From assembly GCF_003261585.1 (NCBI RefSeq), contig NZ_POVU01000026.1:1-33628 (forward strand): a stretch of DNA of 33,628 bases, given 5' to 3'. A program made the position numbers and the translations under genes. Shown one piece after another: positions 1 through 7,725 of the stretch. The DNA comes from Acinetobacter sp. MB5 (GTDB lineage: Bacteria; Pseudomonadota; Gammaproteobacteria; Pseudomonadales; Moraxellaceae). The notes beneath the pieces are model-generated. The model ran no database searches. It worked only from the letters and a program-made list of their open reading frames with translations, and had not been told where the DNA came from. Positions within the stretch are counted from its first letter, which is position 1; the number at the start of each line of letters is the position of its first letter.

Positions 1-69
1 AGAAGTGAAACCTCTTAGCGCTGATGGTAGTGTGGGGTTACCCATGTGAGAGTAAGTCATCGCCAGCTC
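1..69 (+). rRNA. rrf: 5S ribosomal RNA, 3' end (partial)
   Basis: The first ~69 bases match the 3' half of a gammaproteobacterial 5S rRNA. They include the GTGGGGTTACCCATGTGAGAG stem region, then AGTAAGTCATCGCCAGC. The 5' half lies outside the window. A strong intrinsic terminator follows at once, as expected at the end of an rRNA operon. The mature end is judged by eye and could differ by a few bases. Confidence 0.92.
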
Positions 70-77
70 ATTATTCA

Positions 78-116
78 AAGCACCCCAATCTCTATAGAGG
101 TCGGGGTGCTTTTTTA
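78..116 (+). terminator. Intrinsic terminator of the rRNA operon
   Basis: AAGCACCCC (78-86) pairs perfectly with GGGGTGCTT (103-111). The loop region contains the further palindrome CTCTATAGAG, and a run of T follows. It ends the 5S rRNA transcript. Confidence 0.9.
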
Positions 117-202
117 TGCTTGTTTTTTAGATATGTAGAATTGCTGTTTGGCTTCTCATCAATTTTTATGCTAAATCTGTAAATCATTATAATTATAAAT
201 TG

Positions 203-1807
203 ATGTTAGGATCGAAAGTGAGCTCCATATTACAGTTGTTTGGAGGAATTGGTTTATTTCTGTTAGGTATCAGTTTAATTACAGATAGCCTAAAAGCCCT
301 TGCAGGTGAAGCTTTACGTCAATGGCTCATCCGATTTACTAATTCTCCATCTAAAGCGATGTTCTCAGGTATTATTCTGACGCTTGTAGTACAGTCTTCG
401 ACAGCAACCACGTTAGCAACCATTGGTTTTGTCAGTGCTGGTGTACTTTCATTTCATCATGCAATTGGTGTCATTATAGGTGCCAATATTGGTACAACGA
501 GTACAGGATGGTTGGTCGCTTTATTAGGTCTTAAATTCTCGATTGTAAAGTTAGCACTGCCGATGGTTGGTATAGGTATGTTACTCAAACTATTAGGCAA
601 GGATCGCTTAGCTTTATTGGGGGTAACTTTAGCGGGATTTGGGCTTTTATTTTTTGGTATTGAGATTTTACAGCAGGCTATGTCTGGAGATAGTCGGTTT
701 CTCGATCTAAGTAAGTGGCCTTTAGACCGTATGTTAAGCCGCTTTATTCTTGTTCTTGTGGGGCTTGTGATGACTGTTTTGCTACAGTCATCAAGTGCAG
801 CATTAACAGCGTCATTAGCGGCGTTAGCAAGTCATACGATTACTTTGGAGCAATCGTTGATGTTGGTTATCGGACAGAATATTGGTACTGTAACAACAGC
901 GATTCTTGCTGCAATTGGAGCAACGACAAGCGCTCAGAGAACAGCAGCAGTACATGTTATTTTTAATGTTGTTACAGCAATTTTTGCATTTTTCTTTTTA
1001 GCACCAGCATTTTTATGGTTAGTTAAGCATATTACTTATATACATCGGATTGATGCTGTTCTTATCGTTGCTGCATTTCATACGGCTTTTAGTGTGTTGG
1101 GTGCATTGATTTTTATGCCTTTAATTCAGCAACTTGATCTTATTTTGGTTAAATTTTTACCTGAAAAAGAAACTTCTCTGACAAGATATCTAGATGCATC
1201 TTTATATACTGTGCCTGCTTTGGCAATTGCAGCAACAGAGCGGGTTTTATTGCAAACCCTTGTGAATATTTACTGTTTATTTATTAAGTTTATTCGGGGA
1301 GAAATTATAGCCCCCATTTTTGATACAAATGAATTAGATCATCTTTTAACGAAAGTTGAAGCTTATTTGGATCAGATGTCGATGCCCCAATCTGTGAGTG
1401 ATCAGCAGAGGCTCATTTTATTATTAAGATTGATGGTTTATCTTCGTGTGCTACGTAATGATTTGCGTGAAGTTGCTCAGGTCGAATTATTGAAAAAACA
1501 ACAAGAATTACAGATATTACCTCTAACTGTTGCCAATCTTCTGGAAAAACAAATTTCTTATTTAAAAATGGATCCTTTTCCAAAACTTCCGATTGTATTA
1601 GTTGAAGAGTTTAAGATGATTGCTGAGCAGAGTATGACTGAGCAAGCCTCACACCGAAAACAGATTATGGATGTTTCTACAAAATGGCGATTAAATGCAG
1701 CACAAACTCTTGAATTACTTGGAGCCCAACGCTGGATTGAACATCTTACGGTTCATACTGAACACGTTACACTACTTTTAAAGCAAGAAGAGGATCCTAC
1801 AGAGTAG
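203..1807 (+). CDS. Na/Pi cotransporter family protein with PhoU-like C-terminal domain
   Basis: Likely inner-membrane sodium-dependent phosphate (or other anion) transporter of the NptA/YjbB family, about 534 aa. The N-terminal ~330 residues are hydrophobic. They hold the two inverted family repeats, each with a QSS signature: QSSTATTLATIGF near residue 63 and QSSSAALTASLAAL near residue 195. Residues ~340-534 are soluble and helical, as in PhoU-like regulatory domains. Start choice is uncertain. ATG at 203 has no clear ribosome site. TTG at 200 is adjacent, and GTG at 218 has AGGA six bases upstream. The 3' end overlaps the convergent oxidoreductase gene by 11 bp, with no terminator between them. 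The substrate is inferred from the family only. Confidence 0.88.
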   Translation: MLGSKVSSILQLFGGIGLFLLGISLITDSLKALAGEALRQWLIRFTNSPSKAMFSGIILTLVVQSSTATTLATIGFVSAGVLSFHHAIGVIIGANIGTTSTGWLVALLGLKFSIVKLALPMVGIGMLLKLLGKDRLALLGVTLAGFGLLFFGIEILQQAMSGDSRFLDLSKWPLDRMLSRFILVLVGLVMTVLLQSSSAALTASLAALASHTITLEQSLMLVIGQNIGTVTTAILAAIGATTSAQRTAAVHVIFNVVTAIFAFFFLAPAFLWLVKHITYIHRIDAVLIVAAFHTAFSVLGALIFMPLIQQLDLILVKFLPEKETSLTRYLDASLYTVPALAIAATERVLLQTLVNIYCLFIKFIRGEIIAPIFDTNELDHLLTKVEAYLDQMSMPQSVSDQQRLILLLRLMVYLRVLRNDLREVAQVELLKKQQELQILPLTVANLLEKQISYLKMDPFPKLPIVLVEEFKMIAEQSMTEQASHRKQIMDVSTKWRLNAAQTLELLGAQRWIEHLTVHTEHVTLLLKQEEDPTE

Positions 1808-3182
1808 TTTGAAGTTGCCGTCGAGCATGCTTTAACGCAGTTCTTAGTCCTTCTTCTAAAGTAGGATGGTAAAAGGGTTTTTCTAAAATCTCATCAAGAG
1901 TGAGTTGCTCTGAGATCATCCAGCTGAGTAAATGGGCTAGATGTTCCGCAGATTCAACAAATAATTCAGCTCCAAGGAGTTGTCGGCTATTGGCATCAAT
2001 ATAGAGTTCAATCGCACCCTGATTTTTTCCTAGAACTAAAGCACGTCCTTGTTTTTCATAAGAAACTTTTCCAATAATAAAATGGATATTTTTTGTCTGA
2101 AGTTCCCGATAGGTTTGTCCAACACTTGCCATTTCGGGTGAAGAAAAGACAATGCTGAGTGGTGTCAAATTTTTGATATTTTTGAGTGTGGGATAATTCA
2201 GACAATTATGTACTGCCATTTTGCCTTCATGTGCGGCTTCATGCTGTACGGGTGTTGAGGTTGCAGCATCCCCGACGATAAAGATCGGATATTGTCCAAG
2301 TTGGCGTGTATGTTCATCAATTGGAAGATGTTTAGTTTCTTTAAAATCAGGTTCGATATTGCCTAGCTGTAAACTGGATAAATTGGAGCGCCGACCTGTC
2401 GCATTGAGGAGATAATCGACATAGAGGGTTTGGGGCTGTTGGTGCTCTGTGTAACTGATTGCGACTTGGTTCTGATCAGTCAGTGCAACGTGTTCAGGTA
2501 AGGTCTCAAATAAAATATGAAGCTCTTTGCTCAGCTCTTGTTGGGCCAATTGTTGTAAGGCTGGACTGCTGAGTGATCCCACGCGTTTACTTCGGGCAAA
2601 AATAGTGGTCTTGACACCGAGACGTTGCAAAGCTTGAGCCAGTTCAATCGCAATTACACCACTCCCGACAACAGCAATTGATTTTGGTAATTGCTCTAAC
2701 TCAAAAATTTGATCTGAGGTTAGATGTCGTTCCCCTATAGTTGTTTGCCACTCTGAGTTAATGTTGGGCGTTGAGCCAACAGCAAGAATAAAACTTTTTG
2801 CTTGAAAGTATTGTCCGTTGACCTCAACGGTTTGTGGATTTACAAAATGAGCTTGGCCATGGATTTTATGTGCTGCATCCCAGCTTTCGACATCTTTAAG
2901 GGTTGCTTGAGTAAAGCGATCACGGAGTTGTCGGACACGTTGCATGACTTGATGAGTATCAGCCTGTACCTGAGCCTGGATTCCAACTCGCTCAAGATGT
3001 TGTGCCGCGTGGAGCTGATTTGCACTAGAGATTAAGACTTTACTGGGCATACATCCAACGCGAGCACATGTGGTATCCCATGGGCCAGCATTGATAATTA
3101 AAATATTTTTGGTATGTTTAATGGCTTCTTGATAGGCGCTGATGCCTGCTGTGCCTGCACCGATAATAATGATGTCGTACAT
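1797..3182 (-). CDS. Dihydrolipoyl dehydrogenase-like flavoprotein disulfide reductase
   Basis: Class I pyridine nucleotide-disulfide oxidoreductase, 461 aa. An FAD-binding GAGTAG motif lies at residues 8-13. The redox-active cysteines are C39 and C44 in TTCARVGCMPSK. A second nucleotide-binding VVGSGVIAIE lies near 171-180, and the C-terminal interface ends with the catalytic HPTLEE (His and Glu five apart) near residue 440. These are the residues of dihydrolipoamide dehydrogenases. The CARVGCMPSK form is the one I associate with stand-alone LPD3-like enzymes not encoded beside a 2-oxoacid dehydrogenase, and no E1 or E2 gene is nearby here. The true disulfide substrate is therefore open. The 3' end overlaps the Na/Pi gene tail by 11 bp. 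Confidence 0.85.
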   Translation of the reverse strand: MYDIIIIGAGTAGISAYQEAIKHTKNILIINAGPWDTTCARVGCMPSKVLISSANQLHAAQHLERVGIQAQVQADTHQVMQRVRQLRDRFTQATLKDVESWDAAHKIHGQAHFVNPQTVEVNGQYFQAKSFILAVGSTPNINSEWQTTIGERHLTSDQIFELEQLPKSIAVVGSGVIAIELAQALQRLGVKTTIFARSKRVGSLSSPALQQLAQQELSKELHILFETLPEHVALTDQNQVAISYTEHQQPQTLYVDYLLNATGRRSNLSSLQLGNIEPDFKETKHLPIDEHTRQLGQYPIFIVGDAATSTPVQHEAAHEGKMAVHNCLNYPTLKNIKNLTPLSIVFSSPEMASVGQTYRELQTKNIHFIIGKVSYEKQGRALVLGKNQGAIELYIDANSRQLLGAELFVESAEHLAHLLSWMISEQLTLDEILEKPFYHPTLEEGLRTALKHARRQLQTTL

Positions 3183-3264
3183 ATTGTTATTCTGTTGGGA
3201 CTATATTCTTATTCACTATAAGGGATATTTCCTAGGATTGCATTTTTTAACAATATGGTTTGGT

Positions 3265-3369
3265 TTAAATTGCGGTGCCCATACTAATACTGGCATGTGG
3301 TTTAAGATCCATGCTGTTACATGCAGTAAGGAGTAAGAGACTAGTCAGTGTGAGTAAGATCCATTTCAT
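3265..3369 (-). CDS. Very small lipoprotein (34 aa)
   Basis: Short reading frame found by reading the minus strand: MKWILLTLTSLLLLTAC, then a 17-residue mature tail ending MGTAI. It has a lysine and tryptophan at the N-terminus, a run of leucines and the textbook lipobox LLTAC, so it should be exported and lipidated. GGAG sits about 7 bases before the ATG (rc of 3370-3380), supporting translation. The mature peptide is only 18 residues and has no recognisable domain. It lies alone between two minus-strand genes, downstream of a weak terminator. Function unknown. Confidence rests on the signal sequence plus ribosome site, not on homology. Confidence 0.65.
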   Translation of the reverse strand: MKWILLTLTSLLLLTACNSMDLKPHASISMGTAI

Positions 3370-3395
3370 GGTATTCTCCATTGAAAACAAAAATC

Positions 3396-3423
3396 TCCTG
3401 TATCACAAAGTTGCAATACAGGA
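3396..3423 (-). terminator. Weak terminator downstream of the TIGR01244-type gene
   Basis: TCCTGTAT (3396-3403) pairs with ATACAGGA (3416-3423), giving an 8-bp stem. On the minus strand it is followed by GATTTTTGTTTTC. It lies just after the stop at 3433 and just before the small lipoprotein gene. The T-run is interrupted, so strength is uncertain. Confidence 0.5.
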
Positions 3424-3432
3424 AAATTGGAT

Positions 3433-3768
3433 TTAGTCGTCAAGTAAATCCATTTGTTTTGCCAGTTGATACAGATTATTTGAACGGTTACCTGTACGAC
3501 AGAACATTAGAATTGGTTTTGGCAATTCATTGTAGTGATTTGCAAAAGTGCGAACATCAAGTTCTGTGATTTGTCCTGGAATAACAGGTTGATAGACATA
3601 GTCCAAGCCTGCTTGACGTGCAGCTTCTTCAATTTGAGCGCTTGTTGGTTGCTCAGCGCCACCTTCTAAATCTGGACGGTTATTGACGATAGATTTAAAG
3701 CCTTTTTCTACAATTTGCGCAACATGTTCAGGGGCGATCTGACCTGCAAAACCGACATTCTCAGACAT
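3433..3768 (-). CDS. TIGR01244-family phosphatase/sulfurtransferase-like protein (Blh N-terminal type)
   Basis: About 111 aa, matching the small cysteine-phosphatase-like family found alone or fused to Blh/ETHE1-type beta-lactamase-like sulfur dioxygenases. Near residue 90 it has FCRTGNRSNNL, a CxxGxRS active-site loop. The N-terminus (GFAGQIAPEHV, then SIVNNRPDLEGGAEQPTS) is also typical. I chose the ATG at 3768 because GGAG lies about 7 bases upstream; an ATG five codons earlier has no such site. Family members are linked to sulfide or persulfide metabolism or to dephosphorylation, but the substrate cannot be read from sequence. No partner beta-lactamase-fold gene is nearby. Confidence 0.8.
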   Translation of the reverse strand: MSENVGFAGQIAPEHVAQIVEKGFKSIVNNRPDLEGGAEQPTSAQIEEAARQAGLDYVYQPVIPGQITELDVRTFANHYNELPKPILMFCRTGNRSNNLYQLAKQMDLLDD

Positions 3769-3929
3769 GCTTAACTCCAACAAGATATGATTTTGATAGG
3801 CTTATCATAGCATTAACCTTGTTGTTAAAGCGCAAACTCTGATTTGAATTTCATAGTGAAACCGTAAAATAGGGTGAAGCTTTGCTATTTTTTATGATGC
3901 TGAGTGCTTTAATTTTTAAGGCTTTACCC

Positions 3930-3956
3930 TCATTGTTATAACAATGAAAATCATTG
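3930..3956. promoter_or_regulatory. Three alternating TCATTG half-sites upstream of trxC
   Basis: TCATTG (3930-3935), CAATGA (3942-3947) and TCATTG (3951-3956) are evenly interleaved. The first pair forms a perfect 18-bp palindrome centred on TTATAA. The second pair forms CAATGA-AAA-TCATTG. The last half-site touches the trxC ribosome site GAGGAG. This could be an operator or two mutually exclusive RNA hairpins. No regulator is identified. Confidence 0.45.
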
Positions 3957-3969
3957 AGGAGATAGGCGA

Positions 3970-4395
3970 ATGATTGTAGTCTGTCCAAGCTGTTTAGCTA
4001 AAAATCGCGTACCTGAAGAAAAACTAGCGGCGCAACCACACTGTGGTCAGTGTCACCAAGTTCTGCTGCCATTGGCTCCGATTGAGCTGAATGAACAAAA
4101 TTTTAGTACTATTGTTCAGCATAGTGATTTGCCCGTTTTTATTGATTTATGGGCGGATTGGTGTGGCCCCTGTAAGATGATGGCTCCACATTTTGCAGAA
4201 GTGGCGAAGCAGTATCCTCATGTAATTTTTGCCAAAATTAACACGGAAGAAAACCCTCGTCTAAGTCAGGCATTTCATGTGCGCAGTATCCCAACCTTAG
4301 TGTTGATGAATAAAACCAACGAAATTGCTAGAATAAGCGGTGCATTACGTTCTAGCGAATTAAAACAATGGCTAGACCAACAACTGATCAAATAG
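3970..4395 (+). CDS. trxC: Thioredoxin 2 (TrxC)
   Basis: Cytoplasmic thiol-disulfide reductase of the thioredoxin 2 type, 141 aa. The N-terminal zinc ribbon has two CxxC pairs (C5/C8 and C25/C28), which distinguish TrxC from TrxA. The thioredoxin fold follows, with the active site WCGPC at residues 64-68 and the cis-proline segment SIPTL downstream. A good GAGGAG ribosome site precedes the ATG. It is reduced by thioredoxin reductase and in many bacteria is induced by peroxide. The palindromic half-sites just upstream may be the control element here. The acyl-CoA thioesterase gene starts 10 bases after its stop, so the two are probably cotranscribed. Confidence 0.95.
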   Translation: MIVVCPSCLAKNRVPEEKLAAQPHCGQCHQVLLPLAPIELNEQNFSTIVQHSDLPVFIDLWADWCGPCKMMAPHFAEVAKQYPHVIFAKINTEENPRLSQAFHVRSIPTLVLMNKTNEIARISGALRSSELKQWLDQQLIK

Positions 4396-4404
4396 GGAAC
4401 TGAC

Positions 4405-4827
4405 GTGACTGAATCAAGCAAAATACCTGAAGGAATATTATCTTTACAAACGATCGCGATGCCAGCAGATACCAACTGGAGCGGCGATGTGTTTGGTGGC
4501 TGGATTGTGTCACAGATGGATTTGGCTGGCGCAATTCATGCGGAGCGTTTTAGTAAAGGGCGCTGTGCAACCATTTCGATTCATGAAATGACCTTTCTTG
4601 TCCCTGTGAAAGTGGGCGATGTGGTGAGCTGTTATACCAAAATTTTGAAAGTGGGAAATACTTCAATTCAAATGCAAATTGAAGTGTGGGACAGCCATGA
4701 TAGCTCACGTGAGCCTAAGCGTATTACCCAAGGGATTTTCACCTTTGTTGCCGTTGATGCTGAAGGTCATAAACGTCAAATTCCAGAAGAAGTAAAACAG
4801 AAATTTCTGAGCCAAGCTTCTGCATAA
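4405..4827 (+). CDS. yciA: Acyl-CoA thioesterase YciA
   Basis: Hotdog-fold acyl-CoA hydrolase of the YciA/Acot type, 140 aa with a GTG start. The segment AMPADTNWSGDVFGGWIVSQMD near residues 19-40 is the family signature, carrying the catalytic Asp. FLVPVKVGDVVSCYTKI follows, as in E. coli YciA. It hydrolyses acyl-CoA thioesters to free acid and CoA in the cytoplasm. The gene begins 10 bases after trxC and ends just before a bidirectional terminator, so trxC-yciA forms a two-gene unit. The alternative start ATG at the AMPAD motif would remove N-terminal strand residues and is unlikely. Confidence 0.92.
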   Translation: MTESSKIPEGILSLQTIAMPADTNWSGDVFGGWIVSQMDLAGAIHAERFSKGRCATISIHEMTFLVPVKVGDVVSCYTKILKVGNTSIQMQIEVWDSHDSSREPKRITQGIFTFVAVDAEGHKRQIPEEVKQKFLSQASA

Positions 4828-4841
4828 TTCTTTTAAGTCAT

Positions 4842-4872
4842 AAAAAAATCCCCATAAATTGGGGATTTTTTT
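4842..4872. terminator. Bidirectional terminator between yciA and yajQ
   Basis: AAAAAAATCCCC (4842-4853) and GGGGATTTTTTT (4861-4872) flank a 7-base loop. A-run and T-run on either side let it work for the convergent yciA and yajQ transcripts. Confidence 0.88.
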
Positions 4873-4882
4873 ATATTCAGAT

Positions 4883-5371
4883 TTAGTCTTTAAAGTTGTT
4901 GAACTGTAAAGGAACACCAAATTGCTGTTCACGTAAGTGGTTCATTACTTGTTGTAATGTATCGCGTTTTTTGTCCGTTACACGGATTTTGTCGCCTTGA
5001 ATAGATGATTGAACTTTGATGCCACTTTCTTTAATCGATTTGTTAATTTTTTTTGCAGTATCTGAATCTAGACCATCTTTCAGTTTAATCACCTGAATGA
5101 CATTTTTGCCAGAAGCAGTGGCTTTTTGTGGGTCGAGGGCTTGGGTATCAATTTTACGTTTGTAAAAATGATTTTCAAGCATGTTATAAACCTGTTCACA
5201 CTGGAAATCACTTTCAGTTGAAATTTTAATTTCTTTTGATTTTTCATTGATTTCAATTGAAACGTCCTGACCACGGAAGTCGAAACGTGTTGCAATTTCT
5301 TTTTGTGTATTTTGTACCGCATGATTGACTTCAAATAGCTCAAGTTCAGATACAATATCAAATGATGGCAT
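4883..5371 (-). CDS. yajQ: YajQ family nucleotide-binding protein
   Basis: 162 aa from the ATG at 5371, the usual length of the UPF0234/YajQ family. The N-terminus MPSFDIVSELELFEVNHAV is diagnostic, and RFDFRG follows. AAAGG about 8 bases upstream supports this start over an in-frame ATG 21 codons earlier. YajQ proteins are cytoplasmic and have a double ferredoxin-like fold. They bind nucleotides, and in Xanthomonas and Pseudomonas homologues they bind cyclic di-GMP and act with transcription factors. No partner regulator is encoded beside it here. It is divergent from the rhodanese gene, sharing a 90-bp intergenic region. Confidence 0.95.
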   Translation of the reverse strand: MPSFDIVSELELFEVNHAVQNTQKEIATRFDFRGQDVSIEINEKSKEIKISTESDFQCEQVYNMLENHFYKRKIDTQALDPQKATASGKNVIQVIKLKDGLDSDTAKKINKSIKESGIKVQSSIQGDKIRVTDKKRDTLQQVMNHLREQQFGVPLQFNNFKD

Positions 5372-5461
5372 GTTGAGACCTTTACAAATAGATGAAATAT
5401 TTGAGATGCTAAGAGGGTTTTCTTCATTTGCCAAGTGTTGTTTATATCAAAGGAGTGCGCA

Positions 5462-5773
5462 ATGATCCGTAAACAAGAAATTACAACATTTGAGTTCCCA
5501 GATAATGCGGTTATTTGGGATGTTCGTGATGCTACTGCGTATGCAGAGGGTCATCTCAAAGGTGCGATTAATCAGCCTATTAATGACTTAGATATCAATG
5601 TATTAACTCAGGTGAATACGGATCAGCCAATTTATATTCTGTGTGGTGGTGGTAGTAAGGCTCCGCGTGCGGCTGAGAAACTGGAAGATTTTGACAGTTC
5701 TCGTGAATATGTTGTGTTGATGGGTGGAACTCGTGCTGCAAAAGAGGCGGGCTTACCAATCGAACAAAATTAA
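5462..5773 (+). CDS. Single-domain rhodanese-like protein
   Basis: About 103 aa. The start ATG at 5462 has a strong AAAGGAG site 6 bases upstream; an ATG nine codons earlier has none. The sequence has the rhodanese CH2A-type VIWDVRDATAYAEGHLKGAIN segment and an active-site cysteine at about residue 61. The loop reads CGGGSKAPRA rather than the more usual CRxGxR, so it lacks the first arginine. The Cys suggests a persulfide carrier or sulfurtransferase; the altered loop leaves the sulfur donor uncertain. It is cytoplasmic, with no signal peptide. It is monocistronic, ending at a strong bidirectional terminator. Confidence 0.85.
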   Translation: MIRKQEITTFEFPDNAVIWDVRDATAYAEGHLKGAINQPINDLDINVLTQVNTDQPIYILCGGGSKAPRAAEKLEDFDSSREYVVLMGGTRAAKEAGLPIEQN

Positions 5774-5782
5774 AGCAAATAA

Positions 5783-5812
5783 AAACCGCACCTTATAAAA
5801 AAGGTGCGGTTT
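5783..5812. terminator. Bidirectional terminator between rhodanese gene and mnmC
   Basis: AAACCGCACCTT (5783-5794) pairs perfectly with AAGGTGCGGTTT (5801-5812) around a 6-base loop. A-rich and T-rich flanks serve both convergent genes. Confidence 0.85.
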
Positions 5813-5831
5813 AAGAAAAAAATAATAAATC

Positions 5832-7709
5832 TTATAAAATAGTCTTTTCTTCACATCGCTCTGGTTTCACAAAATACGGTTTTTTCACTTTCTGCTTTTT
5901 GCTAAAGCGTTGCATTTGCAATTTTTGCCGTAGGCTGATGGGAACAGGACAAGCCTCTCCCAAAATTTCCGCAGCTAAAATCTCACTGCACAATGGTGCG
6001 AATAGGAAGCCTTTCGAGCCTAAGCCTGCAAAGCTATACACTTCACGTTCCGCATTCGCTTGACCGAGTAATGGAAAATAATCCTGACTTTGTGCACGTA
6101 ATGAGGCACGACCTTGCCAAGTCGTAATATTTGGCAGTGTTGCGGCATAGTCTGGGCTGAGTTGCTGTAGCAGTTCCAGATTATGCTGATGGTCTGCTTC
6201 AAGGACTTCAACATCATCCCGATTGGGGTGGAATGATGCACCTAAAATCAGTTCTTGATCATTTAACTGCATGCAGTAGCCACCATAACTATAAGCATGG
6301 TCGGCTGACAATGGCTGAGCTGAATTTTTCACCCAACTGACTTGCCCACGAATCGGTTTCAGGACAGGATAGTTTTCAAAAAATGCAGCTGTGTTTAGTG
6401 CGCAGCAGACAATCACATGATCCGCTTCAAGTAAAACAGTCTGTTCTTGATTCAGCAGTTGAATGGGCGCTGTGCCATGCAACTGTGCAACATGTTGCTG
6501 ATGAAATTGAATTTGAGGATGTGCCAAAATTTCATCCCGCAGTTGGTGAGGGGAAACAGCCCCTGCTTGCGTTAGACAAATTCCTTGTAGCGTGGCAGAA
6601 AATTCAGCATTCGCTTCTGGTACAAGCAGACCTTCAGGATATTGATCAGGCAACTTGGCGAGTTCGCCATTATCTTTCAAGTCAAACTGGCTGACCTGTA
6701 ACGCACGAAACACTTTAAATTGGGCGTAGTGACGTAGCGCATATTGCCAGCTCACCAACATCAAATGTTCATGGCTTTGCGAAATTGGGCAGAGCTTGGG
6801 ATTGAGCAACGCCAAAGGATTGCCAGAGCCGCCTGAGAGCGCACCATTACCATCAAATACATGCACATGGTGTCCACGTTGGGCAAAAGCCCATGCAGTC
6901 GATAAACCTGCAATGCCTGCACCTAAGACGGCAATGGTTTTTTGAGATGTTTTTAAAGATGGCTGTGGAGTTTGTTCATCGGCGGCCCAAATACCTTTGA
7001 GCATTTCTCGCTTATGCATAAAACCGCGTGGACGGGAAATCTGAATACCATGCTGCTTGAGTCCGCGCTTTAAAATGCCTGCGACGCTAAACGATGCGAA
7101 AGTGGTTCCCACATCTGAAAGGCGAATGATTTGATCCAGCACATTTTGTTGCCACAACTCAGGGTTGCAAGAGGGCGCGAAGCCATCGAGAAACCACGCA
7201 TTGACTTGATGGGTTTTCGGGATGATCGGAAATACATCTTCGGCATCGCCAAGCCATAGATCGAGGCTAAAACGCTCATTTGGAAACGTGAGTCGATGGC
7301 AGCCCGAAATGGCTAAAGGGTATTGAGCGATCAATTGCTCGGACAAGTCAGACAGTTCAGGCCAAGCATTCAGTGCACGAATCAGATCGGCTTTGGACAG
7401 TGGGAACTTTTCTACGCTCACTGCATGTAAATGGCTGTGATTCTCTGGGCGAACCTGTTGCCACAGCTGCCAAAGCGCCAAAATATTTAGACCCGTCCCA
7501 AAACCCGTTTCACCGACACAGAAATAGGCATAATCATCGAGTTGTGCCAGACGTTCCGCTAAATCATTGCCATTTAAAAAAACATGTCGGGTTTCAAGTA
7601 AACCATTGTCTTTGGAAAAATACACATCACCAAATTGCTTGGAAATGGGCACATCAATCCCATCGACCTGTTGCCAATCCAGCTCAGCCGTTTCAATTGC
7701 ACTAAACAT
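5832..7709 (-). CDS. mnmC: Bifunctional tRNA modification enzyme MnmC (MnmD methyltransferase + FAD oxidoreductase)
   Basis: 625 aa, carrying out the last two steps of mnm5s2U34 synthesis in tRNA wobble uridines. The C-terminal FAD domain converts cmnm5U to nm5U and the N-terminal SAM domain methylates it to mnm5U. The N-terminal third has VGETGFGTGLNILALW (SAM-binding glycine loop) and NAWFLDGFAPSCNPELW, the MnmD signature. The FAD domain begins near residue 255 with AVLGAGIAGLSTAWAFA and has GGSGNP and a C-terminal GLGSKGF. Both halves look complete. GAGG about 9 bases upstream supports the start. It is the last gene of the yciB-yciI-unknown-mnmC operon, 16 bases after the preceding stop. 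Confidence 0.96.
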   Translation of the reverse strand: MFSAIETAELDWQQVDGIDVPISKQFGDVYFSKDNGLLETRHVFLNGNDLAERLAQLDDYAYFCVGETGFGTGLNILALWQLWQQVRPENHSHLHAVSVEKFPLSKADLIRALNAWPELSDLSEQLIAQYPLAISGCHRLTFPNERFSLDLWLGDAEDVFPIIPKTHQVNAWFLDGFAPSCNPELWQQNVLDQIIRLSDVGTTFASFSVAGILKRGLKQHGIQISRPRGFMHKREMLKGIWAADEQTPQPSLKTSQKTIAVLGAGIAGLSTAWAFAQRGHHVHVFDGNGALSGGSGNPLALLNPKLCPISQSHEHLMLVSWQYALRHYAQFKVFRALQVSQFDLKDNGELAKLPDQYPEGLLVPEANAEFSATLQGICLTQAGAVSPHQLRDEILAHPQIQFHQQHVAQLHGTAPIQLLNQEQTVLLEADHVIVCCALNTAAFFENYPVLKPIRGQVSWVKNSAQPLSADHAYSYGGYCMQLNDQELILGASFHPNRDDVEVLEADHQHNLELLQQLSPDYAATLPNITTWQGRASLRAQSQDYFPLLGQANAEREVYSFAGLGSKGFLFAPLCSEILAAEILGEACPVPISLRQKLQMQRFSKKQKVKKPYFVKPERCEEKTIL

Positions 7710-7725
7710 GTGAGCTTACCTCAGA

